Below are positions 48,590 through 60,419 of a stretch of 64,000 nucleotides of DNA, piece after piece. The stretch comes from Lepeophtheirus salmonis (lineage: Eukaryota; Arthropoda; Copepoda; Siphonostomatoida; Caligidae), in NCBI RefSeq assembly GCF_016086655.4, contig NC_052131.2:10399940-10463939 (forward strand), in the 5' to 3' direction. The notes under the pieces were generated by a model. The model saw only the letters and a program-made list of their open reading frames with translations, was not told where the DNA came from and ran no database searches. Position numbers and translations under genes: made by a program. Each line of letters opens with the position of its first letter. Positions within the stretch are counted from its first letter, which is position 1.

Positions 48590-49069
48590 ATGTTACTTCC
48601 TCCCAGTATGGGTTGCAGATCAACTCATTATTTAGTCAGCTGTTCCTTTATTCAATGGAGATTCTATTCTGGATATAATCCGAGGCAAGGTGAAGAAGCA
48701 GTTATCTCTAGTAATCTTAACACTCCAAAGAAATCAGAGGAACAAGCCCTGGAAAAAAATATTTTAGCATTCCACGACCTAAAGGCGTGTACCCCCTTTT
48801 ACGATGGTAGTTTTTACTTCCATTTAAAAAAAGTGCAAAAATATTTTATTGTTCGTAGACCCTGGCATCTTAAAATGACTTTTGTTAAACCAACAGACGA
48901 AGCTCAATCTATTTGTGATTACTATTTAAATATGTTAGGACCTCAAGAAAATAGGAGATTTTTTTTTCTTCCCATATATATATTTTGGATAGTAGTAAAT
49001 TTACCGCACAATTTCATATCTCTGCCAATTGTATCAAATTTAATAAGCCATGCAAGGATTGTGGGCTAA
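48590..49069 (+). CDS. 159-codon frame of unknown function
   Basis: This is the longest open frame in the window, starting MLLPPSMGCRSTHYL. It contains FYFHLKKVQKYFIVRRPWHL and SICDYYLNMLGPQEN. By hand estimate a frame this long is unlikely by chance at this base composition, so it is probably real or recently decayed coding DNA. I recognise no domain. It overlaps the next frame in a different phase, as if one frameshift split a longer protein, and sits upstream of P-like transposase motifs on the same strand. It may therefore be the middle of that protein, which is inference. Confidence 0.35.
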   Translation: MLLPPSMGCRSTHYLVSCSFIQWRFYSGYNPRQGEEAVISSNLNTPKKSEEQALEKNILAFHDLKACTPFYDGSFYFHLKKVQKYFIVRRPWHLKMTFVKPTDEAQSICDYYLNMLGPQENRRFFFLPIYIFWIVVNLPHNFISLPIVSNLISHARIVG

Positions 49070-49296
49070 TTTTTAATAATATACTGAATGCCTTTGTGGA
49101 TTGCAGGGCAGTCAAAATTCTTCAAAGATTCGTCGTCATCAACATCAAGGGTCTGGAATATACAATATTTGCATTGAACCATGTTTTTATACTCTTCGAA
49201 TTTCCCAAAGGAAGAGGGCAGTCTCAACAGAGGTCTGAAGACATTGATTTTGCTTTATTTAACTCGAAGACATTAATTAATCAAAAATTTGGTTGA
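48985..49296 (+). CDS. 103-codon frame with a CxxC motif, unknown
   Basis: Overlaps the preceding frame by 85 bases in another phase. It reads FNKPCKDCGLIFNN and, 18 residues on, DCRAVKILQRFV, so C-x2-C is followed by a third cysteine; a zinc-binding role is possible. Later it is basic and glutamine-rich (PKGRGQSQQRSEDID). Best read as the continuation of the 48590 frame after a frameshift. Confidence 0.3.
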   Translation: MDSSKFTAQFHISANCIKFNKPCKDCGLIFNNILNAFVDCRAVKILQRFVVINIKGLEYTIFALNHVFILFEFPKGRGQSQQRSEDIDFALFNSKTLINQKFG

Positions 49297-49959
49297 AACA
49301 TCGTCAAATCATTTCAAATCCCAAGTCGAAAAAGACTCCGAGATATTAAAAAAAAAGGTTTGTGTTCCAACTTAGTTAATTTATCATAAGAACGATATTA
49401 GATTGTACATATGTACTGAAATATTAATAATTGTTTGTGAGGTGAAGGGAAGAAGGATTGTGATGTATATATTTATGTATTTGTTGTTATTATTTTAGAT
49501 GTGTCTTACCAGTTTGTGAATAAATATATATGTGTGATACGTGTGTACCTATGTCAAAGTCTCTATTATTTATTCCAAGATTATATCGATGATATAATCG
49601 GATAACGCAATTAATAATTATTATCAGAGAGCAAAGCAGGAGCACTTCGTTTATGCACGTACGCGCAAACAGAAATTATTAATGTTTCGATAAATAAGTG
49701 TGAATCCCTTTGGACCTAAAAAATAAAACAAGTGTTATCAATTTTAATGCAAAAAGTGTTCAGAGAATGTTATTTTTTTGTTCACTAAAGATAAGACACC
49801 ACTCGTCGATGGATATAATGTTTTTAATAAATACCCACAAATCTTGAGTTGCTTACTTATAAAGCAATATGAAGCTTATTTCAATGGTGTAAATATATCT
49901 ACTCTTTCTTGAAGAGTTACATCAGTGCCCCTCATTTTACAAAAGTAAATTCCATTCAT

Positions 49960-51210
49960 GTTGTCAGAGAGTTAATTATTTTCCTCAAAAGAAAAAAACC
50001 AAATCAATTAGATATCCCCTAAAACAATTGCTTGAGAAGGCTCATACTTGCAGCATGGAAATTATTGTGAAGAAAAAATTAAACTTAGTATGTGTGCAAA
50101 TCATTTACACTTCATCTAAACTACTCAACTACACATGAAGGACTTTATCTATTGCTAGTTCCTTAAAAACTACGAGTTCTGAAGCAGATAGATTTCTTCA
50201 AAAGGAAAATTTGTTGATGTTACCTAATTCTAATCACATCTGTAAAATGACAGGTTTCCCAAAAGTTACAAGAGCTTACCTATCCTAAAGAATTGATTCT
50301 CTAATGAACAGAAAACTTAATGACATCAAAAATTAATGACAGTAAATAAGTGACATGCAGCATTATAATGAAAAAGGCTATCATGAATTTAGATATACTC
50401 TTAATTTCTTAAAATCATAAAGAAATGGTGGAATATTATCAATTTTAGGAGCTTCAGGTCTGGAAAACTCCACAAAGACGGGACTTGTGAGCCTTTCACA
50501 TCAACAGACTGTGAACAGTTCAAATTTTTCAAGAAATTTGTATCATGAACTAAATGGTGGTTTGAGGAGTCAGTGAAAAAAGTTAAAATTGTTTGACTAA
50601 AGAAACATTTGATGAAATACATCAAATATCATCATCTTTGAACCCTACTCACTATTTTCTAGAGGAAAAATGAGTTTGAATTTGCTTTGCTGGTGTAAAT
50701 TCCTGAGTGATTGCATTGAGCAGCGATCTGGTTAATATATGTAGAAGAATGAGTGGCTGCATATACCATTTATATATATACAATCCGACAGTAACTTCAA
50801 TCAGAAAAGGCCATCAGACTCAGGGGCATTGTGAAAAAATATTTGTGGTCGATTTGAGATTTTTTTAAAAATGGAAAAGGCTATAAATATATCTGAGTGA
50901 AAATGTATGGAATATATTGCCATTTTTATTGAATATTTGGATTACATGGTGATTACTGTTACAATCTAAGACAAATCTCTATAAAAGATATTTTCTTCTT
51001 TATTCCAGGATTCATTTGTTACTCTTTCTAAACCAATTAGCTTTGAGAACTGCTAAAATGTATTATTCTGTCAAGCTAAAGAATCAGATTTGATTTTGTT
51101 GATAAAGATTCTAAGAAAGAATATTTGACCATTTTCAATCGAGGTGGACTGAAATCTCCTTCCAATTATTTACATACAAATTCAATCGTTTATTATAATT
51201 TTGACTAAAA
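49960..51210 (+). pseudogene. P-element-like transposase relic
   Basis: Plus strand in shifting frames. At about 50185-50280: SSEADRFLQKENLLMLPNS, the start of the transposase body. At 50412-50455: KIIKKWWNIINFRS. At 50697-50732: KFLSDCIEQRSG, then after two stops YIYIQSDSN and EKAIRLRGIVKKY (about 50800-50840). P-like and THAP9-like transposases have GKFxSDPIExRFGWYRQ, then an E-A-E-K-x-x-R block, at this place and in this order. At 51134-51170: NRGGLKSPSNYL, the conserved R-G-G-L block near the C-terminus. More than ten stops make it dead. Terminal repeats not found. Assignment rests on several ordered motifs. Confidence 0.6.
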
Positions 51211-51229
51211 TAATGAATAATTTAAGTGT

Positions 51230-52290
51230 AAGGGGATTAAAACAAGTTATACATACTTGATATTCAAAATAATTAATTAATTATACTCATAAACGATTGA
51301 ATTTATTTCCACTAGCATATTATTGTAATTAATAAATTCACACGAACTAACCAGCTTATTTAATCAAAATTTCTTAATTAACATGAAAGACTAAATTGAA
51401 CAAAAATCAATCAAATCGACTTTTTTTAGTAATTTTTTTAAAGTGAAATGTAATGTTCCATAACTTCAACTGGGATACAAAAGCACTTGAAGAACAAATA
51501 AAAAAGATTTAATCTTCTAATAGGGGGGGGGGGGGTCAAAATCAAATACAATTTTAGCCCAACTTTTAGAATGCAAAATGAATTTTTAATCACTATTAAA
51601 AAAATGTTGGGATCATTAAATCCTTTTTATGCTTAAAGCAATAGTTATTTAATATTTTAAGTGTATAATGCACAGTTTGAAGGTCAAAGGTCACAAAAAA
51701 GGTCAATTTTCTCCTTGAAATTGGAAGATTAAGAAAAATTAAATGGAACCAATCAATCATTTTGGATCATGCCAGAAGTGTTATATTTTATGAAATTGTT
51801 AATATTGTACAATTTACTTCCAATGGTTAATATGCTTTCATTTAAAAGAAAAGTATAGACTAAATAAGTCAAAATTCATTGTATTGTACTATGAAAGGGG
51901 ATTTTTGACCGTATATACATGTACATTATAAATCTTCCCTCTTAACTATTCTGGATGCAATCTAGAAAATGAATTTATTTATAGCCACATCTATTCAAAA
52001 ATACCCAAAATATACATTACTAATATTAAAAATACTCCTTATGGTATTTGCATGGAAGTTTGATACCCTTCAGTAATATTGAATTATGTTTGTATAAGAT
52101 TAATTTTTATTTCTTCTCATATTCCATTAATGTTATCCCTTAATATCCATTGTCCATTTATTTTTGAGACTCCACTTAACAGTCATTTCTATTACTTTAG
52201 CCAATTACAATAAAATTTAGGAGTGAGCTCTGATAGTTATTCGATTCGGATGTCAGTAGATTGGTTTTGATCGTTTGAGTATACCACCTA
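51230..52290. other. AT-rich non-coding DNA with a 13-G run
   Basis: No gene recognised. A run of 13 G at 51523-51535 stands out. Confidence 0.45.
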
Positions 52291-52292
52291 GT

Positions 52293-52577
52293 TCTAAGTA
52301 AGGTCCTTCATTTTACTTGTTTTTAGGTAATGAATCATTCATTTTTCAAATTCCGAAATGCTTGTAGAAATTTATATTTTATTTTATTTTCATCTCTATA
52401 GTTTTTTTCATTTTGAAGTATGAAACTGAATACACTAAAAAATTGTTTAAAATAAATGCTTTAAAGACCGAAACTGAAGAGGTTGAAAGTTTTAATAGTA
52501 TTTTTTGTGTTCTACGGATAAATAACAATAATAAATGTGGGATTCAGACTGTGCACAAGAATGCTGTTGCAGTGTGT
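52293..52577 (+). repeat. Dispersed repeat family, copy A
   Basis: The first part, TCTAAGTAAGGTCCTTCATTTTACT (from 52293), matches the right arm of the fold-back at 53.8 kb. The second part (about 52416-52577) matches 53930-54108: ACTGAATAC..., GCTTTAAAG, GTTGAAAGTTTTAAT, GTTCTACGG, AATGTGGGATT. Copies A and B thus share the order arm then body. Confidence 0.55.
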
Positions 52578-52619
52578 ATTAATAGTTTTTGTGAAGTAAC
52601 GACCTAAAACATTATTTAA

Positions 52620-53300
52620 AAAACGTGCACTTTAAAAAAATTAGTTTTCCACATGTTATTCAAGATTTGCTTCTTACAAAAATACTTTTGCTCTTTGTAT
52701 TCAACAAAAACAATAATAAATACTTAGAGTTATAGTATTTGATACTACCCAACAATCAGAGAACACTTCGAACATTTAAAAAGACCCTGGAAATATACCT
52801 CAACCAAGGCCTATCTAAAAAAGCGATAAGTCTTGGAGTTATTGTATCAGTAAACCAAAAATGATACAGTAGCAAATAAATCTATAATTAAATTTCAAAC
52901 AATGGTGATTCAAACAGTAGCGAACAAAACGTTCATAAAAACTGGTTTTCTAAAAGTAGCACTGACATAATTTTTTTTGTAAACATAATCTAAATTCCTA
53001 TGATTATCTTCGCTTGAGAAAACTTAAGTATATGCGAATCCAAAGCCGGATTTTATTTGTTTATATCGTAATGTTTTGTTTTTTTGTTGTTTTATAATTA
53101 TTATGTACTGAGTAAGTCGATTTAAATACATAACTTGTTTTTAATCATATAACGGATTTTCACTATTAGTTTGAATCACGAAGTATACGTGCTTAATTTT
53201 TTTGTTGTTGTTGTTTTTAGTGGTACGTATTAGTGATAAATATTCTCCCCCTACCCTCTCCGAAAAGAAGAAGAAATAACACAATGCAACAACATTTTTT
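52620..53300. other. AT-rich non-coding DNA
   Basis: Nothing recognised. Confidence 0.4.
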
Positions 53301-53306
53301 AAGTTA

Positions 53307-53851
53307 ATATTTATTACGTTATCTTGATTATATTTAATAAAAAATATAAATAACCACCAAAAAATCCAGTAAAATGAAGGACTTATTTAGATGTTAATAT
53401 CTTTTTATTTTTTCTGCAAATGCTTTATATCATAGCTGAACTTATAAAATAACGCTTACATTTCAATTTAAAAAAAATCTTTTAAAAAAGGTTGATTTTT
53501 AATGAATTATTGAAAATTTAAATATAATGATAGGTTGCTTGAATATAGATTACAATAATATTCCGACAAAAATTAATTACATAAAAGTCTATATAATTAT
53601 TTACAGTAAGTAAATACTAATCTATTCATTTGAAAATGAAGCATCTATTAACTTGTTTTTATTCCCTTACATATAAATTGTGTAATTATATAAAGTCATA
53701 TGTAATTAATTTTTTTCGTTGGAACATTATAGATATAAAGCATTTGAAGAAAAAAGATATTAGCATCTAAGTAATGTTCTTCATTTTACTCGATCTTTTA
53801 GTGGTTATATACATTTTTTATTAAGTGTAATCAAGATAACGTAATAAATAG
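53307..53851. mobile_element. Fold-back (long inverted-repeat) element
   Basis: Left arm 53307-53435 and right arm 53727-53851 are inverted copies over about 125 bases with high identity. They share ATTTATTACGTTATCTTGATTA, AATAAAAAAT, ATAACCAC, AGTAAAATGAAG and AAATGCTTTATAT, separated by a spacer of about 290 bases. No coding capacity. A transcript would form a long hairpin. A weaker copy of the right arm at 52293 marks it as a dispersed mobile family. Confidence 0.75.
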
Positions 53852-53929
53852 TTCATTTTTTAAACGCTAAAATGTTTTTATCAATTTATTATTTACTTTG
53901 ACTTTCATATATATCGTTTTTTATGTCGA

Positions 53930-54108
53930 TATATGGCACTGAATCTTAGTTATACCCTAAAAACTATAATAAAAAAGGCTTTAAAGGCCAAACCTTCATG
54001 GATTGAAAGTTTTAATGGTCAAATTCATGTTTTACGGCTTAAATAAAATTAATAATGTAGGTTTTAGTCTGCAGGTGTTACAAGACCTTAATTTTGTTGC
54101 ATAGTGAT
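53930..54108 (+). repeat. Dispersed repeat family, copy B
   Basis: Best copy of the body: GGCTTTAAAGGCC, TTGAAAGTTTTAATGGTCAA, TTTTACGGCTTAAAT, AATGTAGGTTTTAGTCTG and GACCTTAATTTTGTTGCATA in that order. It follows the fold-back right arm by about 80 bases, as in copy A. Confidence 0.65.
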
Positions 54109-54114
54109 AGTCGT

Positions 54115-57100
54115 TATTAGCTCTTTGCTCCATTCTTCCTATTTTTTATTTATAAGTAAAGCAATTTGAGGATGAAAAAAAAACTACTATGAATTTTTTT
54201 ATTTTATTTTATATTTAAAAAATAAGATTTTTTAACAAGTCCAATATTATCAATTTTTATTTTTATAACAAATAGTGCTGTACTTCTACTTTTTGGGTTG
54301 ATTCCTGGTATAAATGTCTTTTTTTTAAAGTATCAAACGTGCATTAGACTACCGACATTTATGCATTAATAATATATTTGTTACTTTAAGTATGGGATAT
54401 AACAAATACAAAAGATATAAAATACGGATGTTGTATTAATTTTCCATCATTCACAACATTTTAATACTCTGTTGGGCATAATTTATCATTTATGCATGGG
54501 TATTCTGCTTACAACTACAAGGAATGAACAGTAAAAAATTTAAACCTACTGTTTGTTTAATATGTATTTTACGTTAAAATAATAAATTTTAACGTAATTA
54601 AATTATGATTTCTCAGAAATTTTGCTCCCGCAGATTTTAACAAAAAGTATAATTATATTTTCACATTTATTTTTCTCACAGAAAAAGTTTCCTTTCATTG
54701 TATAGGATTCCCCAAAAAATAGCTTGTTCATGCTTTAAATTTTTTTTTTTTTAAAGGTGGGTCCGCGTTACGTAGCTAAAAAATGGAATGAAGGGTTCAA
54801 ACAAAGTGTACATTGATAACGTATTAAAAGTATATCTTTATTTTTTAAAACATTAGTGGGTTTTCTTAACAATTCTTTTATATATTGCCCTTATTGATAA
54901 AAACGTTTATGCAAAAATTAACAAAATCGGAATTGGTTCTTGTTGGATACCGAGCACTTATTCATATACCATCGGGGCAAAAACATAAAAGATCTATACG
55001 GTCATAAAATACGCCATTTTTTACATTTTCTATTCGATAAACGCAAAATAGGGATACCAGTATGATAAAAATGTGAAAACAGGCAATAATGAACAATTTT
55101 GATTCTGTCGATTCAATTTCGGTAATTTTAATGACAAAGATGCTACACAAATTGGAAACCATTTGTCAAATATTTATAAAAATATTTCAAAACTAGTAAA
55201 CTTTGTTTTTCTTCAGCGATTATTTACATGCTCAGTGGCCAGCCAAGACCTCTTCCAATTTGATCGTTTTTTGTAAACATGTTTCTATCATCAAGTGTCA
55301 CATTTGAGACGATAGATAAGAAAGTTTATCAAAATTTCAAAATCATGTGGTGTTAGATTCACTCTAATGAACATTCTACCCCAATTGTGTTATATAATAT
55401 TTTGTTAGAGCAACTAATGATAAAAAATGTAAGCATAGGTTACAAAACAAACCCCCTTCATATTTCTCATGCAATATTCTAGTTTATGAACTAGTATACA
55501 AGGGTTGATAAAAAAAATCGTTATTTATCATTTAAAAATCAATTATACTTGAATTTTCAATCTTTTTAATATGTTGTTACAGCTTTTGAAACGTATTTTT
55601 TATTTGTTTTTTAAATGTATCGTTTTTTTAAATTAAATAACTTAAGAGAATAAATAATGTTTCAAAAGTTCTCCTAATTTTTTTTATTCTTGTCTATTAT
55701 GGAAAATCAGATTCTGATTTAACAAATATAAAAAACTAGAAGGGCAACGCGTTTCACATATAAAAGAGGGAGCAACAGAAAGTAATACAATAAAAAAAGC
55801 GAAGTTATGAATATTTCCTATTTTATATTATTTGACAAAAAGTACACTGTCCTTAGAAAGTTAATCATATGAATTTTACAAACCTAGAGCTGAAAAAATG
55901 AGACCGGCTAGACATAATGGAAGCATTGGATTAGGATTACATTAAGCATACAAGACGCTTAAGATCACTTATTAAGAGGAGATCAAGAGATTAAGTCAAA
56001 CACTATAAGGCACCATTTTGAGCAATCGAATTTTTTGAAGAAAGTTAATCCGTTGAAGAATTTAAAAGGATTGGCCAGCACATTGATGTAACCATGGTGG
56101 ATAAGAAGTTTAATGAGGGAAACAGCTCAGAATAGAAGATTATAATACAAGTTCTATCACAGACTTACATTTTGTGTTCATCCAACATCTGCATAACCTC
56201 CACGGTGAATTGATAATATTATGATAAGATGCTGACTTAGGAGAAACTCATAAATATAACAATAAAGATTAACTTTGTTGTATAAATTTTATCTGCAAAA
56301 TGAGGAAATTTTGTCATTGACAAAAGTCAAAGATCAAAATAAGCTTACTTTAAACCTTACTAAATATATTTATATTGAAAATATTAATGAATATGTGATA
56401 ATTATTCACTGTTCGAAAATTCAACCATGTTTGTATATTATATGGAAGTCATGCATTGAATTCGTTATAAAATAGTGATTGATGTTATTAATTATACTAC
56501 TATTGAACACTCAAAGAAACAGTATACTACGTATGCTTTAATAAGAATATGGGAGCAAATTTCAATTTATAACACATATAAAATTAATATTTGATAATGT
56601 CCACATTATTTTTCACAATTTTTACCACCCTTTATTTTAATTTTTATTATGTATTAAGTATAATAAAAATTCAAACATGATATGAATTTAACAAACCAAG
56701 AAATATAATTTAGATAAATAAATAATAACAAAAAAAAAAATGGTAGAAAATCTCTGAGCAAACTAAAGACTTCTTATATCTTTATATGTCAAAACAAACA
56801 AAAATGCAACATGACTAATACTGTTCACATTTTGTGTAGAAATGTGTATCAAATAATACAAAAAAAATAATTCAAAATCGAGTTGGAAATAAATTTGGAA
56901 TTAGAAAATAGCGGCTTTCATTTCATTTGAGTATTATTTTGAATTGTATTAGGTTTTTCATTATTTTATAATAAGAATATTTATATTTTTTATCCTTATT
57001 GTGATTTATTACAATTGTATAGACAGGAATATAGATTTTTCATTGGAATGATTTATTTCGAGAAAGATTTATAATCTTTAGAAATATACAATGTAATAAC

Positions 57101-58310
57101 TATTTTTATCTGATTACACATTGATTAAATATATTAATAAGTATCATTATTTTATCCTTGAGTTCTAGTATATAAAGGATGTAGTAATATATTAAAAGCA
57201 AATGCATCTAGTTATACATAGAAAATCATAAAAATTCATGATTATTGTGTGATTTTATGTTGAGTTTTTATTATTTGTAGTTATGAGTTTCAAAATAAAG
57301 GTTGGATAATGAGTTTTAAACGAAGGTGTTGCCTTTAAGGATTGTTGTAGCTAAATTATCCTCCAATCGAAATTTGCTTTTACTTACTCTCTTGTAAGAG
57401 TTACGAAAAAGTTAAAAATATCAAGAATGTACTTAATATGTGCTTCCTTGGCTCTGGATAATACTTTGAGAATAACAAAAACACTACTGCAACTTTCTTG
57501 AGAAATTTTCATTCCAAGCAGTCTCTGCAACTCTTATATGTTAATCTTAACTGACTCTAGTAACAAAATTAGCTTTTCTGTAGCCTTTACGGCAAAGCCT
57601 AGAGTGTTGCAATCAAGAAAAGAAATACATAAGTCGAAAATAATCCAAATTAGGCTCGTGCAACTGAAAGACAATTTCGGAAGTGTAAATGTATGGTTCA
57701 TTGGATTTCCTGAAAACTCAAAATATATACATGGCAGTACCTTAGTGATCCAAAATTTCCCTTAGGTGTATTTATTTATCTCAACTTCATAAGGCATAGA
57801 AAAAAGCCCCGTTTTATTGGTAATTTAAGTTAATTACACTAACAGATATAAAACTAAGTGGAACTACATAACTAAATCTCGAATAGGTCTTAAAATTATG
57901 AGATGGTGATTTAAAAATAATTCAGTTAATTCGGTTGAATAAAAAAAAGTTAGTTGTAAGTGGATATGAGTGTTAATGATTTCATTAACCCTCCATTAGA
58001 GAACATCCCTTTGTTTAACCTATATTACTTTTCTTTCATTTTCTCTTGATAATCTACATTAACAAGTGAAAGTTTAATTTATAACGGTAATTATCTTTAA
58101 GTTTTGTAAATATAAATCCTTATTCTCAATGAATATTTAAATAGCTAATTAAACTTAGACGGAAAGAACAAATCATAAGGATGAGAGTAGATTACCCTGG
58201 TTTTGTTAAAATTTATTCAAGATAAATATAATGAGATAAAGTTATAAAGAGGGTAGGGGATTTAGTTACGTCGTGAAGCCGCTCCATAAAGCCAATACAA
58301 TATATATATA
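54115..58310. other. Long AT-rich stretch without recognised genes
   Basis: No credible gene over about 4 kb. The frame 57538-57765 (75 codons) is somewhat GC-richer and charged but has no domain I recognise. A patch at 55890-56110 is purine-rich with no coherent translation. Confidence 0.4.
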
Positions 58311-58312
58311 TA

Positions 58313-59176
58313 CAGGGTAGGGCAGCAAAACGTGGACTCGAGAGATGGATTCAGAAATACATCAATAATCATATATTTTTTTATGATGGGCAAAAAATAT
58401 AATAATTACAAAATATGTAGACAAAGTTTTTGGAAAATGGTCACCTTCATTATCAATCACAGCCTTTAGACGTCGCTTGAACGCCAAGCAGGAGTTGATG
58501 ACAAACTCCTCGGACATGTTGTCCAATATAGCAACAATGGAGGACTTCAGTCAGTCCAAATTTAGGTGTGAGGTCATGTCAATTCCTTCTCCAAAGTGCT
58601 CCATATAGAGTCCAGTGGGTTTAAATCTGGTGAGGAAGGGGGTCATATATCTGTAAACCAGAATTGAGGCATATTATCTGTGCAGAACTTTTGGCACAGG
58701 TGGATGTATGAGAGGGGCACCGACCTGAGTCCACACGTAGTTATGCTCATGGTATTTGATCTTCTGCCAGATCAAGATGGTGTAGCTAAGCACCTTCTAG
58801 CCGATTTTCTGTCCAGTTTTGAAAAAGAACGGAGGCATTTTCTTTTCATCAGATGCCAAAAAGCCAAGTACCCTTGTTTGGGACCGATATTTGTTGTGGT
58901 AAATCCAATGTATCTCTTGATTGTTTTTGCAAGCTAGCAGTCGTTGGAGTAGTTGTAGAATTGATCAAATGTGAAAATCTTCTTATCTAGGAGATCTGAG
59001 ATGCTCTGCCTTTTTGGTTGTTGTTTACTCATGAAGATGAAATGTCTAAACTATTAGAATAGTTTGTTTACGTAAAATAGACGGCAGAAACAGAATAACA
59101 AAAAAATAACTAAACCTTATATGGTGTTAATAAAATAAATATTAATTAACAATCCATGTTTTGTAGCCCTACACTT
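58313..59176 (-). mobile_element. Internally deleted Tc1-like transposon with terminal repeats
   Basis: Read inward, the ends are AGGGTAGGGCAGCAAAACGT (from 58314) and AAGTGTAGGGCTACAAAACA (from 59176); they pair over about 24 bases. TA flanks both sides (58311-58312 and 59177-59178). At 864 bp it is about two thirds of the usual length. The interior holds one truncated transposase pseudogene on the minus strand. Such deletion copies are normally moved, if at all, by full-length relatives. Confidence 0.75.
58430..59032 (-). pseudogene. Tc1-like transposase with N-terminal deletion
   Basis: From the ATG at 59032 the frame reads MSKQQPKRQSISDLL and jumps straight to DKKIFTFDQFYNY, the block around the first catalytic residue. 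Most of the DNA-binding region, over 100 residues, is therefore deleted. Further on are FKTGQKI-type and VLSY-type segments, then YVWTQVGAP, where the second catalytic aspartate has become V. Next come PPSSPDLNPLDSIW, with the third aspartate, and the tail NMSEEFVINSCLAF with RRLKAVIDNEG ending near 58440. Several stops and frameshifts. Non-functional. Confidence 0.72.
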
Positions 59177-59179
59177 TAT

Positions 59180-60280
59180 ATATATAGATATTTGTTAAAT
59201 AAAATTTTATCAAAAAAAAACGGGTTTTCTTTGTTAATCCCAATTATTTTTAGGCCATGGGTTATATGAATATTTATCATATTTCTAGTTGTTCATGGAT
59301 TATAAAGTTATTAGTTACTACAAAGTTAATAAAATAAAATAAATTTCATATTCAAATTTGACTTTCATAAGTGTTTCAAAGTTTAGGATACGATTCGTAT
59401 TTTCTTGATTAAAGTTTAAATAATCATATAACCCAAATATACCAACTTGGGAATAAATAAATTTGGAAAAAAAGGATTTGCATATTTATTTAACTGTCCC
59501 ATTTAAAAAATATATCAAAATAGGAAATTGAGAAAATGAAGAAATTTACTTTTTAGACTTTTGGTGAAAAATAAATGACTTCAAACTGAATTTAGGAAAT
59601 ATGAACAATTTTTTAACATAAATCTATCAGAAAAATGATTTTATGAGTATTAAAATATGTTGAAAATTTCTTGCAATTCGATATGAGGGAAAAATTATTG
59701 GTGCAACATTACTTTTCTTCAAATACTAATTAGAATATTTGCTTAGGGTGTTCATTCACGACAACATTAAGAAATATATTATAGCAATAATAATCATGTT
59801 TTCCTAGAATATATTCCTACAGAAATAAAAAATTAAACTTAATCATTCTTAAATTAAGTTTTTTCTTTCAAATCTTGATATATTTAATAAAAATTGAAAA
59901 TATTTCCGTAATAAACTTTGAAAACTCAATACAAAGACACAAAAGAATTGCATTTTTTTTTATATACGATATTTCCATTGTAATTTTCTTGGTCCTCCGA
60001 TCCCTGCTTTTATTTTCTCCGAAGGTATTCCAAACTTAATGATTAAGCAAGCTTCGAGTGAAAGTATTAGTCGTGAAGGGAAAGATCCTTCATCCATTAC
60101 AAGGGGACGGCTTGAATGGTTTGGTCTTAGCAATGACATGGAATAGTTCCTTTTTTGAATGTAGAAATATTTTTTATCAATTTCTATTACCTTTCATTGT
60201 AATTTATATAGTTTTGACTTCTAAAGCTGTCTCTAAACCATACCTCAATAAACCAAACATGTTTAAATAAAGATTTTTAG
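59180..60280. other. AT-rich non-coding DNA
   Basis: Nothing recognised. The 70-codon frame 60058-60270 has a GC-richer start (60058-60130) but no domain. Confidence 0.4.
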
Positions 60281-60284
60281 TATC

Positions 60285-60402
60285 AAAGTAATTGCAGTTG
60301 AAGACTTTAATGGTCAATTTTGCGTTATACCGCTTAAATGAAATATTAAATGTGGATTTTAGTCTGTGGGTGTTCCATGACCTGAATTTTGTTGCATAGT
60401 GT
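60285..60402 (+). repeat. Dispersed repeat family, copy C
   Basis: Matches copy B closely over its second half: TTTAATGGTCAATTTTGCGT, ACCGCTTAAATGAAAT, AATGTGGATTTTAGTCTG and GACCTGAATTTTGTTGCATA. No fold-back arm precedes it. Confidence 0.65.
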
Positions 60403-60419
60403 AACCAAGTATTTGAAAA

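Noticed and set aside
55890..56110. Purine-rich patch considered as decayed coding DNA
   Set aside because: No frame gives a coherent protein segment.
57538..57765. 75-codon frame, considered as a BEL/Pao or gypsy fragment
   Set aside because: No conserved motif could be matched with confidence.
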